6,703 nucleotides of DNA, taken from contig CAMYJY010000116.1 in NCBI GenBank assembly GCA_947258835.1, positions 1 through 6,703 on the forward strand, written 5' to 3'. The notes under the pieces are model-generated. The model did not search any database, had not been told where the DNA came from, and saw only the letters and a program-made list of their open reading frames with translations. Origin of the DNA: an uncultured Pirellulales bacterium (GTDB lineage: Bacteria; Planctomycetota; Planctomycetia; Pirellulales; Lacipirellulaceae). Numbering within the stretch: position 1 is the first letter of the stretch; the number at the start of each line of letters is the position of its first letter. The position numbers and the translations under genes were made by a program. Positions 1-6,644 of this stretch are shown in pieces.

Positions 1-71
1 GCTTGCGCGGGAATGACGCTGGAGAACGGCGAGAATCCAGCAGAGAGCCTGGTGCAAACTCTTCTGGGATC

Positions 72-99
72 AAATCGTTACCAGCGTTGGGTGCCACCC
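72..99 (+). repeat. 28-bp dispersed repeat, left copy
   Basis: This 28-base element starts AAATCGTTAC, continues CAGCGTTGGG and ends TGCCACCC. The same 28 bases occur on the opposite strand at 6645-6682, where the central CAGCGTTGGG is present twice in tandem. The 3' end, GGGTGCCACCC, is a near palindrome. The element is intergenic. I recall similar CCCAACGCTGG-type sequences as dispersed intergenic repeats in planctomycete genomes, but this window alone proves only two copies. Its function is unknown. Confidence 0.8.
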
Positions 100-134
100 G
101 CGATGGATGTCCCATTTCGCTTTTTATTCCTCTC

Positions 135-149
135 ACGGAGGTACGGAGG
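135..149 (+). repeat. short direct repeat ACGGAGG x2
   Basis: Two copies of ACGGAGG (135-141 and 143-149) are separated by one base. They look like Shine-Dalgarno cores, but no start codon follows at a suitable distance. The stretch resembles dispersed CACGGAGG-type intergenic repeats, so a repeat-element origin is more likely than a translation signal. Confidence 0.45.
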
Positions 150-253
150 GAGCGGCCGGCCAACGTAGGTTTTGGTAAGTTCCCTCGCAGTTCGTATTGA
201 ACAATCCGGGACCAGCGGGTAACCATGGTGGGACAGCTACAGTCTAAATTTTT

Positions 254-281
254 CCATCCCCGGACACCCCATCCCCGGACA
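254..281 (+). repeat. 15-bp-period tandem duplication upstream of rhomboid-like gene
   Basis: The 13-mer CCATCCCCGGACA occurs at 254-266 and again at 269-281, separated by two C residues. The second copy ends two bases before the possible TTG start at 284 and 11 bases before the ATG at 293, so the duplication occupies the ribosome-binding region. No purine-rich Shine-Dalgarno sequence is present apart from the GGA inside each copy. Confidence 0.75.
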
Positions 282-292
282 TATTGTCGCCG

Positions 293-1192
293 ATGTCACT
301 TCTCAAACGCTTGGAAGCTCGTTTTGGACGTTGGGCGATCCCCAATGTCACCCGAGTCATTATTGCCGGACAGGTGCTTTTGTATGTTGGTCGGTACATG
401 CTCGATCAGCAGGGGGCCGGTAGGGACCCCACCGCATTTTGGTTGCTTCCAGGTCATGTGTTTTCTGGTGAAGTCTGGCGGCTTGTGACTTTTGTCTTTA
501 GCCCGCCCAATAGGCATCCGATCTTTGTGATTTTTTTCTGGATCTTACTGTATCTGTTTGGTAATTCATTGGAACAATTTTGGGGAACACTGCGGTATAA
601 CAGCTTCCTGCTTTTGGGGTACGCTGCCATGATCCTGGCTTCCTTGGCAATCTGGAGCTGGGGTGGGGATGCCGCGCTAATCGTGGCCTACGTATTTGGC
701 TCGAGTCTAACCGGCGGATTGTTCAACCCCAGTGTTTTTCTTTACAGCAGCCTGTTTTTTGCTTTCGCGCGGGTCTTTCCGCATTTCGTGATCCATGTCT
801 ATTTTATCCTGCCCATTAAAATCCAATGGCTGGCAATGATCCAATGGCTGGCCTATGGATACGTTTTTCTGCGTGGCAACTGGCCGGTTCGGATATTGGT
901 GGTTGCCGCAATTACGAACTATGTGGTCTTTTTTGGGCGCGATCACTGGCGGGAACTGAAGTCACGACAGCGGCGGCGTGCTTATCGTGCCCGAGCGGCT
1001 CCGAAAAAGTTTACCCACCAATGCCTGGTCTGCGGGTTGAATAGTGAAGACTCTCCGAAGACTTCCTTTCGCTACTGCTCCAAATGCAGTGGTACGTGCT
1101 GCTACTGCCCAGAGCATATTCAGGCGCACCAGCACGTGGTGGGGTCTGAGGACCCGCAGACAAACTCGGAGTTGGCCGACTCGAAAACTTAG
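293..1192 (+). CDS. rhomboid-like integral membrane protein with C-terminal zinc-binding tail
   Basis: This is an approximately 299-residue polytopic membrane protein of the rhomboid-like superfamily. I chose ATG 293; an in-frame TTG at 284 would add three residues, and neither has a clear Shine-Dalgarno sequence. Numbering here is from the TTG. Rhomboid-like landmarks are EVWRLVTFVF (63-72), the loop motif GNSLEQFWGTLRYN (93-106, compare the rhomboid pattern G-x2-LE-x2-WG-x2-R), and FPHFVIHVYFILPIKIQWLA (165-184). About five or six hydrophobic segments lie between residues 24 and 218. The canonical protease GxSG serine motif is not recognisable (the region reads NPSVF, 148-152), nor is the last-helix His (NYVVFFG, 212-218), so it may be an inactive rhomboid-like protein. 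A basic linker (about 222-242) leads to a probable cytoplasmic zinc site: C247-x2-C250, C265-x2-C268, C275-x2-H278 and H282/H284. Its stop overlaps that of waaA. The substrate or partner is unknown. Confidence 0.8.
   Translation: MSLLKRLEARFGRWAIPNVTRVIIAGQVLLYVGRYMLDQQGAGRDPTAFWLLPGHVFSGEVWRLVTFVFSPPNRHPIFVIFFWILLYLFGNSLEQFWGTLRYNSFLLLGYAAMILASLAIWSWGGDAALIVAYVFGSSLTGGLFNPSVFLYSSLFFAFARVFPHFVIHVYFILPIKIQWLAMIQWLAYGYVFLRGNWPVRILVVAAITNYVVFFGRDHWRELKSRQRRRAYRARAAPKKFTHQCLVCGLNSEDSPKTSFRYCSKCSGTCCYCPEHIQAHQHVVGSEDPQTNSELADSKT
821..852 (+). repeat. intragenic 18-bp-period duplication
   Basis: ATCCAATGGCTGGC occurs at 821-834 and again at 839-852, in frame with an 18-base period. It encodes IQWLAM followed by IQWLAY (residues 180-191 from the TTG) at the start of a hydrophobic segment of the rhomboid-like protein. 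The identical DNA suggests a recent six-codon duplication rather than convergent codon choice. Confidence 0.75.
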
Positions 1193-2514
1193 GATCCGTT
1201 GGCCGCCAACAGAATTTCCACGGTGCGTTCCGTGGCCCCTTGCTGGGCCAAGACGAGCTGGCGGGCACGATGGCCCATCTCGGCGGCCCAGGCGGGATCT
1301 TGGAGCGCTCGCCCCACGAATTGCTCAAAGGCCTCGAGGGTGGGGACGGTTACGGCCCCTTCGGCGGCGGTGAGTTGGGCTACGATATCGCGAAAGTTGC
1401 GCGTGTGGGGGCCAAAACAAGTGGGGACACCATAGGCGGCCGGCTCCAGCATGTTTTGTCCCCCCCGGCTACCAAAACTGCCGCCGACAAAGCCGATGCT
1501 GGCCAGGCCCCACCAGGCCCCCAGTTCACCCACCGAATCCACCAGCAGGGCGGAGTAAGTCCCCTCGTCGGCGGAGGCATCCTCGGGCGAGGCCGGCTGC
1601 CCGCTCCCCAACTGGGACCTCCGCCTCCAAGCCAAACCGGACGCGTCCAGCAATTGGGCGACCTCCTGAAAACGCTGCGGGTGTCGCGGGACAAGGACCA
1701 ATTTTAGCTCAGGATATGCGGCGACAAATTTTTGGTAGACACCGATGGCGTAGGCCTCTTCGGGGGCCTGGGTGCTGCCGGCCAGCAGCACCACGTCTGC
1801 AGGCGTAAATCCCGCCAGCTCGCCCAGCTCGCGGGTGCGTTGATTTCCCCGCTCGGTTTGGGCCCCGTCGAATTTGAGCGAGCCGGTGGTCACCACCGCG
1901 TGGGCACCCAGTTGCCGGAACCGGCGGGCCGTCTGTTCATCTTGGGCAGCGATGACGGCGATGCGGCGGAGAACGTGGGCGATCAGTGGCCGGATCCACA
2001 GGTACCCCCGCGTGCTCCGGTCGCTGAGGCGGCCGTTCACAATCGCAATCCGCGCGCCGTACCGGTGGGCTGCCTGAATCAGATTGGGCCATAGTTCCAG
2101 TTCCGCCAGGACCAACAACTTGGGCCCCACCCTCCGCATCGCCTCCGCCGTGGCCCAACTCAAATCCAGGGGGCAGTAAAAAACGGTGTGCTCGGAGTAT
2201 TTTTTGCGGGCTAGGTCATAGCCCGTCTTGGTGGTGGTAGAAATCACCAGCTCCCAGCCAGGCCGCTGCCGACGGAGTGCGTTGATCAAGGTGCCCAGCA
2301 AATTGACTTCGCCGACGCTTACCGCGTGGAGCCACACGCAATCCGCCTGCCCCTCGCGTGGGGGCACGTGCCCCAGCAGTTTGGCGGCAAACCCTTCCCG
2401 GTATTTGCCATGTTTCACCGCCGACCACAGCAGCCACGGCAGAGCCAGGAAAATCCCGCCCAGATACAAGAGGTTCAAAAACCAACCCAGCAAACGCGTC
2501 ACAAAGATGCCCAA
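1189..2514 (-). CDS. waaA: 3-deoxy-D-manno-octulosonic acid (Kdo) transferase WaaA/KdtA
   Basis: WaaA transfers Kdo from CMP-Kdo onto the lipid A precursor at the cytoplasmic face of the inner membrane, the first step of LPS core assembly. The 441-residue length fits the family (E. coli has 425). Visible features are an N-terminal hydrophobic anchor (8-30), WLHAVSVGE (61-69, with the proposed catalytic Glu69), LAELELWPN (136-144, matching ETELWPN), NGRLSDRS (160-167), TGSLKFD (210-216), AGSTQAPEE (245-253), VPRHPQRF (275-282), and the GT-B C-terminal signature DSVGELG...FVGGSFGSRGGQNMLEPAAYG (326-362) with FGPHTRNFRDI (367-377). Two positions that are His in E. coli are Gln here (Q249, Q353). 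The start is TTG, preceded by a purine-rich GGGGAAGAGAG. A loop at about 297-320 is longer than in E. coli. The gene follows secA by 49 nt on the same strand, probably as one operon. The family assignment is very secure. Confidence 0.96.
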   Translation of the reverse strand: MGIFVTRLLGWFLNLLYLGGIFLALPWLLWSAVKHGKYREGFAAKLLGHVPPREGQADCVWLHAVSVGEVNLLGTLINALRRQRPGWELVISTTTKTGYDLARKKYSEHTVFYCPLDLSWATAEAMRRVGPKLLVLAELELWPNLIQAAHRYGARIAIVNGRLSDRSTRGYLWIRPLIAHVLRRIAVIAAQDEQTARRFRQLGAHAVVTTGSLKFDGAQTERGNQRTRELGELAGFTPADVVLLAGSTQAPEEAYAIGVYQKFVAAYPELKLVLVPRHPQRFQEVAQLLDASGLAWRRRSQLGSGQPASPEDASADEGTYSALLVDSVGELGAWWGLASIGFVGGSFGSRGGQNMLEPAAYGVPTCFGPHTRNFRDIVAQLTAAEGAVTVPTLEAFEQFVGRALQDPAWAAEMGHRARQLVLAQQGATERTVEILLAANGS

Positions 2515-2525
2515 CTCTCTTCCCC
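2515..2525 (-). promoter_or_regulatory. purine-rich ribosome binding site of waaA
   Basis: On the - strand the eleven bases directly before TTG 2514 read GGGGAAGAGAG, a plausible Shine-Dalgarno region. It supports TTG as the true start, since WaaA needs the N-terminal anchor that begins there and no ATG is near. Spacing of the GGGGA core is about 6 nt. Confidence 0.55.
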
Positions 2526-2545
2526 AGCCCAGCCCAGCCCTGCCC
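2526..2545. repeat. pentanucleotide repeat between secA and waaA
   Basis: AGCCC is repeated three times perfectly (2526-2540), followed by a degenerate TGCCC (2541-2545). It abuts the waaA ribosome binding site in the 49-nt secA-waaA spacer. On the - strand it reads as repeats of GGGCT. No terminator hairpin with a T-run is seen in the spacer, which supports co-transcription of secA and waaA. Confidence 0.7.
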
Positions 2546-2563
2546 TACACTCTTCTCTAGTCC

Positions 2564-5500
2564 CTAGCCCCTTCCAGGTTTTCCGCAGCACTGCTTGTAC
2601 TTCTTACCGCTCCCACAGGGGCAGGGCTGATTGCGTCCCACTTTTTCGTCACGGTTACGGATGGGCTCCATCTTCTGCTGGGTTTGGCTGCTTTGCAGGG
2701 CTGCTTGTTGCTGTTGGGCGATATCGGACGTACTGGGGGCTTCGGCGTGAACGGCGGACGTTTCTACCCAAGTACTGCCTACAAACCCCTCGTCGAGTTG
2801 TTCCATCTTAAAGATCAAATCCGTGACGTAGCTCCCCACCGAGCTCCACATCTGTTCGAACATCCGCATGCCTTCACGCTTGTATTCGACCTTGGGATCG
2901 ATTTGAGCGTAGCCCCGTAGCCCCACGCTGGACCGCAAATGGTCCATGGTGAGCAGATGTTCTTTCCAGCTATCATCCAAAATTTGCAGCAGCAGAGAGC
3001 GCTCCATACGGCGCATTTCAGGTCGGTAGCGATTTTCCACGGTCTGGGAGACACGCTGCTGGACCTGGGCCAGATTGAGTTTGGCCAGTTCCTCGCTGGC
3101 TACGTCGCAGGCACATGTTTCCCGCAGCCAATCGCTGAAGTCGTTTACCCGACCATTGTGGCCGGCGGCTTGGCCCAGGGTGACCTCCTGCCCCGACTCG
3201 ACAAACAGGGCGGCCACGCGCTGCTGCGCCTCCTCGGCGATTTGGTTGGCCCGCAGGCTGTTTTGCCGACTATGTTCCAGGAGCAATTGTTGAACTTCTT
3301 CGCGCTGTTTACTCTTCAGGTCCTCCAGTTCCAAGTCGATCCCAAAACGCTGGTTGGCCCAGGCGACGAGCTCTTCGCGGAGGAAACCTTGGCGGCCGCC
3401 GCCCCCGCGTTCACGGGAGGAAAAGCGGAGCATGCCGGCGAGGACGGGAAATTCGGATTCGCGAGTGTCATAGACCTCCTGGGCGCGCTGGTGGGCCAGT
3501 TCGATGAAGGCCTCCGGCTCCAGGTCGCTGGCCGCGTCCAGCGCCAACTCGACGCCAAATTTGTAGCGGAGCCACTGGCAAGCGGTTTTCACGCCAAAAT
3601 CAGTGTCCAGCATCGGGCGGCAATGGGAGAGGTCAATTTTCTCGATGGCTTTGTGGGCATCGCGGATCAATACTTCCGCCAGCTCATCGTGACCGATTTT
3701 CTTCAGGTCGCGATCACGATAATTTGTCTGCCAGCGCTGCGCTGACCACTTGGCCAAGGCCTGCCAGTTCCACTCGGACGGATCCTCCTCGTCGGGCAGA
3801 TTTTCGTCGATGGCATCCAGCACATTCGACTCGGCCAAGCGATAGGCCTCGTCGCGGGCTTGACGCTCCGCGTCCTCCCAGCTGGTATTGCGAAAGTCAC
3901 GGGGTTCTAGCTGCACGTTCAAGAGGCCGCTGGCGGCGGCGGCAAAGGAATCCGTGCCGTAGTCGCTGTCGAGGAAGGTCTGCAGCTGCTCGTCCAGCTG
4001 CTCGTCAATCATTTCCATGATCAAATTACGGCAATTCACCCCGTCCAGAATCCGCTGGCGATAGCCGTAGACGCGCTTGCGTTGCTCATCCATCACCTCG
4101 TCGTATTCCAGCAGGTTTTTACGAATCTCAAAATTGCGTTCTTCTACTTTTTTCTGCGCCCCTTCAATACGACGGGTCACCAGTTTGCTTTCGATGGCTT
4201 CGCCTTCTTGCATGCCCAGTCGGGTCAAGATGTTCTTGACCCACTCGCTGGCAAAGATCCGCATCAAGTCGTCTTCCAGCGACAGAAAAAACTGACTGCT
4301 GCCGGGATCTCCCTGACGACCACAACGACCACGCAACTGCAAATCGATCCGGCGGGACTCGTGCCGTTCCGTACCGATGATGTGCAGGCCCCCCAGTTCC
4401 TTGACCTCCTGGCCCTGCTCTTTCATCTTTTCGCGGCGTTCGATTTGGCCCACCAGCTGCTCCCACTCATCCTGGGGTACCTCCAAACGCGTGGGGTACT
4501 TGTCCTGCAGTTGGGCCCAGGCCATCGTTTCCGGGTTGCCTCCCAGCACGATATCGGTCCCACGACCGGCCATGTTCGTGGCGATGGTCACGGCGTCGCG
4601 GCGGCCCGCCTGGGCGACAATCTCCGCTTCGCGTTTGTGCTGCTTGGCATTCAAGACTTCGTGTTGGACGCCACGCTTGTCCAGCAAGTTCGCCAGCCGC
4701 TCACTCTTTTCAATGGAGACCGTGCCCACCAGAATGGGGCGACCGGGCGGTTGGATAGCAGCCACGTGCTCCCGCGGTACGGTCGTTTTTTGGCGTGTCT
4801 CGGCAAGTTCCAGCGTGACCGATGCGTCGTCTTCGCCGACCAGCTTGCCCACCGATTGGGTGCCATCCTGCTGGGTGACCGTGGTGAACTTGTGCAGCCG
4901 TTCGATCTCGTTGGCCAAGGCCACGTATTTTTCGCGCTCGGAACGGAAAATTGCATCCGGCTGCTCCAGCCGCTGCATCGGGCGGTTGGTGGGCACGCCG
5001 ATCACGTCCAGCTTGTAAATTTTCCAAAACTCGCCCGCTTCGGTGAGGGCGGTACCGGTCATGCCGGAAATTTTTTCGTAGAGTTTGAAATAATTTTGCA
5101 GCGTGATTGTGGCCAGGGTCTGATTTTCTTCCTTGATTCGCACCCCTTCCTTGGCCTCGACCGCCTGGTGCAGGCCATCGCTCCATTGACGGCCTTCCAT
5201 CAAACGTCCCGTAAACTCATCGACAATGACGATCTTGTCGCCTTGAATCACGTAGTTCACATCCCGCTTGTAGAGATGGTGGGCCTTGAGTGCATTGTCG
5301 ATTAAATGGGGCCACTGCATGTTGCCCGCCGTATAAAAACTTTCCACCCCCGCCAGTTTCTCAGCGGTCCGCACGCCTTCGTCCGTGAGGTGGGCCGAGT
5401 GTTCTTTCTCTTTCACCTCAAAGTGCGTGGTGGGCGTGAGTTGGCGAGCAATTTTATCCGCTTGCAGGTATTTGGACGTGTCGTCGCGGGCCGGACCGGA

Positions 5501-6262
5501 AATAATCAGCGGCGTGCGGGCCTCATCGATGAGAATGTTGTCGACCTCGTCCACAATGGCGTAGTGCAACTTCCGCTGCGCCTGCTGCTGGTGCTTGGGA
5601 TAGCGGTCGTCGCTTACGGCCGCCGGCTTCATGTTGTCGCGGAGGTAATCGAAACCAAATTCGTTATTCGTGCCATACGTAATATCGCACCTGTATGCCT
5701 GTTGCCGCTCAGCCGGTTGTATGCCCGACCAGATGGCGCCGACCGTCAGGCCCAAGCCCTGGTACAGGGGGGCCATCCATTCCATGTCGCGGCGGGCCAG
5801 GTAGTCGTTCACCGTGATAATATGCACGCCTCTGCCCGTCAGGGCATTCAGATACGTCGGCAACGTCGCGGACAGGGTCTTGCCCTCGCCAGTGACCATT
5901 TCGGCAATATTGCCCTCGTGCAAGATCATGCCACCGAGCAATTGCACGTCGTAATGCCGCATCCCCAAATAGCGAACCCCCGCCGCGCGGCAGGCCGCGA
6001 AGGCCTCAACCAACAAGTCATCCAGCGTTTCACCCGCTTCCAGACGCTGCCGGAATTCGTCTGTTTTGGCCCGCAGCTGCTCGTTACTGAGCTGCTCGTA
6101 ACTGGGTTCCAAGGCGCTGATTGCGTCCACTTTGGGTTGCAGACGCTTGAGAAAGCGGGCATTGGCCGAGCCGAACAGGGCCGTAATGCCCCGCTCAAAA
6201 CGGTTCAAGAAACCATTGCCCAGACCCGTGAGAACTTCCCAAATTCTTTCTAATATTTCCAT
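2564..6262 (-). CDS. secA: preprotein translocase ATPase SecA, enlarged form
   Basis: SecA is the ATPase motor that pushes unfolded preproteins through SecYEG. I chose ATG 6262 (1232 residues); GTG 6295 in the same frame would add 11. Numbering is from the ATG. Seen in order: an extra N-terminal helix of about 30 residues before the usual FGS; NBD1 with Walker A TGEGKT (124-129), Walker B VDEVD (237-241) and IDEARTPLIISG; the preprotein cross-linking region with VDEFTGRLMEGRQWSDG; KISGMTGTA (397-405); NBD2 with VGTVSIEKSE (512-521), NMAGRGTDIVLGGN (563-576) and QLRGRCGRQGD (642-652); scaffold helix (695-732); an enlarged helical wing region (about 723-1091 versus about 117 residues in E. coli); LDDSWKEHL...LRGYAQIDPKVEYKREG; a Gln-rich linker (1183-1196); and the zinc SEC-C motif CxC-x8-CC (1214, 1216, 1225, 1226). 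All helicase motifs are intact, so it should be active. It is first in a probable secA-waaA operon. Confidence 0.97.
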   Translation of the reverse strand: MEILERIWEVLTGLGNGFLNRFERGITALFGSANARFLKRLQPKVDAISALEPSYEQLSNEQLRAKTDEFRQRLEAGETLDDLLVEAFAACRAAGVRYLGMRHYDVQLLGGMILHEGNIAEMVTGEGKTLSATLPTYLNALTGRGVHIITVNDYLARRDMEWMAPLYQGLGLTVGAIWSGIQPAERQQAYRCDITYGTNNEFGFDYLRDNMKPAAVSDDRYPKHQQQAQRKLHYAIVDEVDNILIDEARTPLIISGPARDDTSKYLQADKIARQLTPTTHFEVKEKEHSAHLTDEGVRTAEKLAGVESFYTAGNMQWPHLIDNALKAHHLYKRDVNYVIQGDKIVIVDEFTGRLMEGRQWSDGLHQAVEAKEGVRIKEENQTLATITLQNYFKLYEKISGMTGTALTEAGEFWKIYKLDVIGVPTNRPMQRLEQPDAIFRSEREKYVALANEIERLHKFTTVTQQDGTQSVGKLVGEDDASVTLELAETRQKTTVPREHVAAIQPPGRPILVGTVSIEKSERLANLLDKRGVQHEVLNAKQHKREAEIVAQAGRRDAVTIATNMAGRGTDIVLGGNPETMAWAQLQDKYPTRLEVPQDEWEQLVGQIERREKMKEQGQEVKELGGLHIIGTERHESRRIDLQLRGRCGRQGDPGSSQFFLSLEDDLMRIFASEWVKNILTRLGMQEGEAIESKLVTRRIEGAQKKVEERNFEIRKNLLEYDEVMDEQRKRVYGYRQRILDGVNCRNLIMEMIDEQLDEQLQTFLDSDYGTDSFAAAASGLLNVQLEPRDFRNTSWEDAERQARDEAYRLAESNVLDAIDENLPDEEDPSEWNWQALAKWSAQRWQTNYRDRDLKKIGHDELAEVLIRDAHKAIEKIDLSHCRPMLDTDFGVKTACQWLRYKFGVELALDAASDLEPEAFIELAHQRAQEVYDTRESEFPVLAGMLRFSSRERGGGGRQGFLREELVAWANQRFGIDLELEDLKSKQREEVQQLLLEHSRQNSLRANQIAEEAQQRVAALFVESGQEVTLGQAAGHNGRVNDFSDWLRETCACDVASEELAKLNLAQVQQRVSQTVENRYRPEMRRMERSLLLQILDDSWKEHLLTMDHLRSSVGLRGYAQIDPKVEYKREGMRMFEQMWSSVGSYVTDLIFKMEQLDEGFVGSTWVETSAVHAEAPSTSDIAQQQQAALQSSQTQQKMEPIRNRDEKVGRNQPCPCGSGKKYKQCCGKPGRG

Positions 6263-6266
6263 CTTG

Positions 6267-6279
6267 CCACTATCAGTGG
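6267..6279 (-). promoter_or_regulatory. small hairpin just before secA ATG
   Basis: On the - strand CCACT-GAT-AGTGG forms a perfect 5-bp stem with a 3-nt loop, ending 4 nt before ATG 6262 and so covering the ribosome-binding position. If the ATG is the start it could hinder translation initiation; if GTG 6295 is used it is simply coding sequence. No strong Shine-Dalgarno sequence is present for either start. A 5-bp stem may be chance. Confidence 0.25.
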
Positions 6280-6336
6280 TGAATTTTCGTAACACGTTTG
6301 TAGCTAATAAGTCTCAAACTGAAAACGGAGGCCTTC

Positions 6337-6408
6337 ATGAAGCCGGTAAAGCCCGAAAAAACAGCCACCGTTTCCGCACCGCGGCGGCTTACCAAAAGAC
6401 CTGGTTGA
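6337..6408 (+). other. candidate 23-codon ORF with strong Shine-Dalgarno
   Basis: GGAGG (6327-6331) is followed by five bases and ATG 6337, a near-ideal ribosome binding site and better than that of any larger gene here. The frame encodes a Lys/Arg-rich peptide starting MKPVKPEKTATV and stops at TGA 6406-6408. The same frame then stays open from 6409 to the window end (98 codons) as a basic, Cys-containing stretch. It could be a tiny leader-type ORF, a longer gene broken by one stop, or chance. I recognise no family. It reads divergently from secA, 74 bases from the secA ATG. Confidence 0.2.
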
Positions 6409-6644
6409 GAGGCGGATGGAGTGGGCTTTTCCGGCCCAAACCGGCTAGCACTGGGCAGACCTATTTTCACTCTGAGTAAAAGTTTATTGCGATTGGGCCA
6501 CAAGGTCAAGATGCGTTGGCGCGATGCCTGTCGCCGTAAGGTGCGGTGTGGAAATAGTTTGCGCTGTTTTTCCAGGGCGGGAGGCGTCCCCGCAGGCCCC
6601 ACCTGCCGCAAATTTCTGGGGGGAGAAACCAATTTTTCCAGCGT

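Larger units (their letters stand above)
1..292. other. repeat-rich non-coding leader region
   Basis: No convincing gene lies here. The small open frames have no recognisable protein and run through repeats. The first 18 bases resemble one arm of the widespread intergenic repeats built on a GTCATTCCCGCG core (from memory). A direct repeat ACGGAGG occurs twice at 135-149, the 28-bp inverted-repeat element lies at 72-99, and a 15-bp-period duplication sits at 254-281 just before the rhomboid-like gene. A very weak promoter-like pair, TTGGTA (172-177) and TATTGA (195-200) with a 17-base spacer, could serve that gene, but the match is too poor to call. Confidence 0.6.

Noticed and set aside
3..200. 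65-codon + strand open frame at the left edge
   Set aside because: It begins with TTG, runs through three repeat fragments and has no domain. It is more likely a translation of repeats.
172..200. TTGGTA-N17-TATTGA as a promoter for the rhomboid-like gene
   Set aside because: It matches only 4 of 6 and 3 of 6 consensus positions, which is chance level in this length of sequence, and planctomycete promoters need not follow that consensus.
225..488. 87-codon + strand ATG frame overlapping the rhomboid-like gene
   Set aside because: It is out of frame with a gene that has clear membrane segments and superfamily motifs, and has no recognisable product.
1240..1707. 155-codon + strand frame inside waaA
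   Set aside because: It is Gly/Pro-rich and antisense to the conserved C-terminal domain of WaaA; a shadow frame.
2939..3745. 268-codon + strand open frame
   Set aside because: It is antisense to the secA wing region in the same frame relation as the other shadows, and has no recognisable domain.
4082..6253. Long + strand open frames of 407 and 315 codons, separated by a single stop
   Set aside because: They lie wholly antisense to secA, whose motifs are intact, and share one fixed frame relation to it. Long antisense frames are expected from GC-biased codon use, and no protein family is recognisable.
6577..6606. GC-rich inverted repeats considered as a terminator
   Set aside because: The stems are only 5 bp and neither strand has a following T-run.
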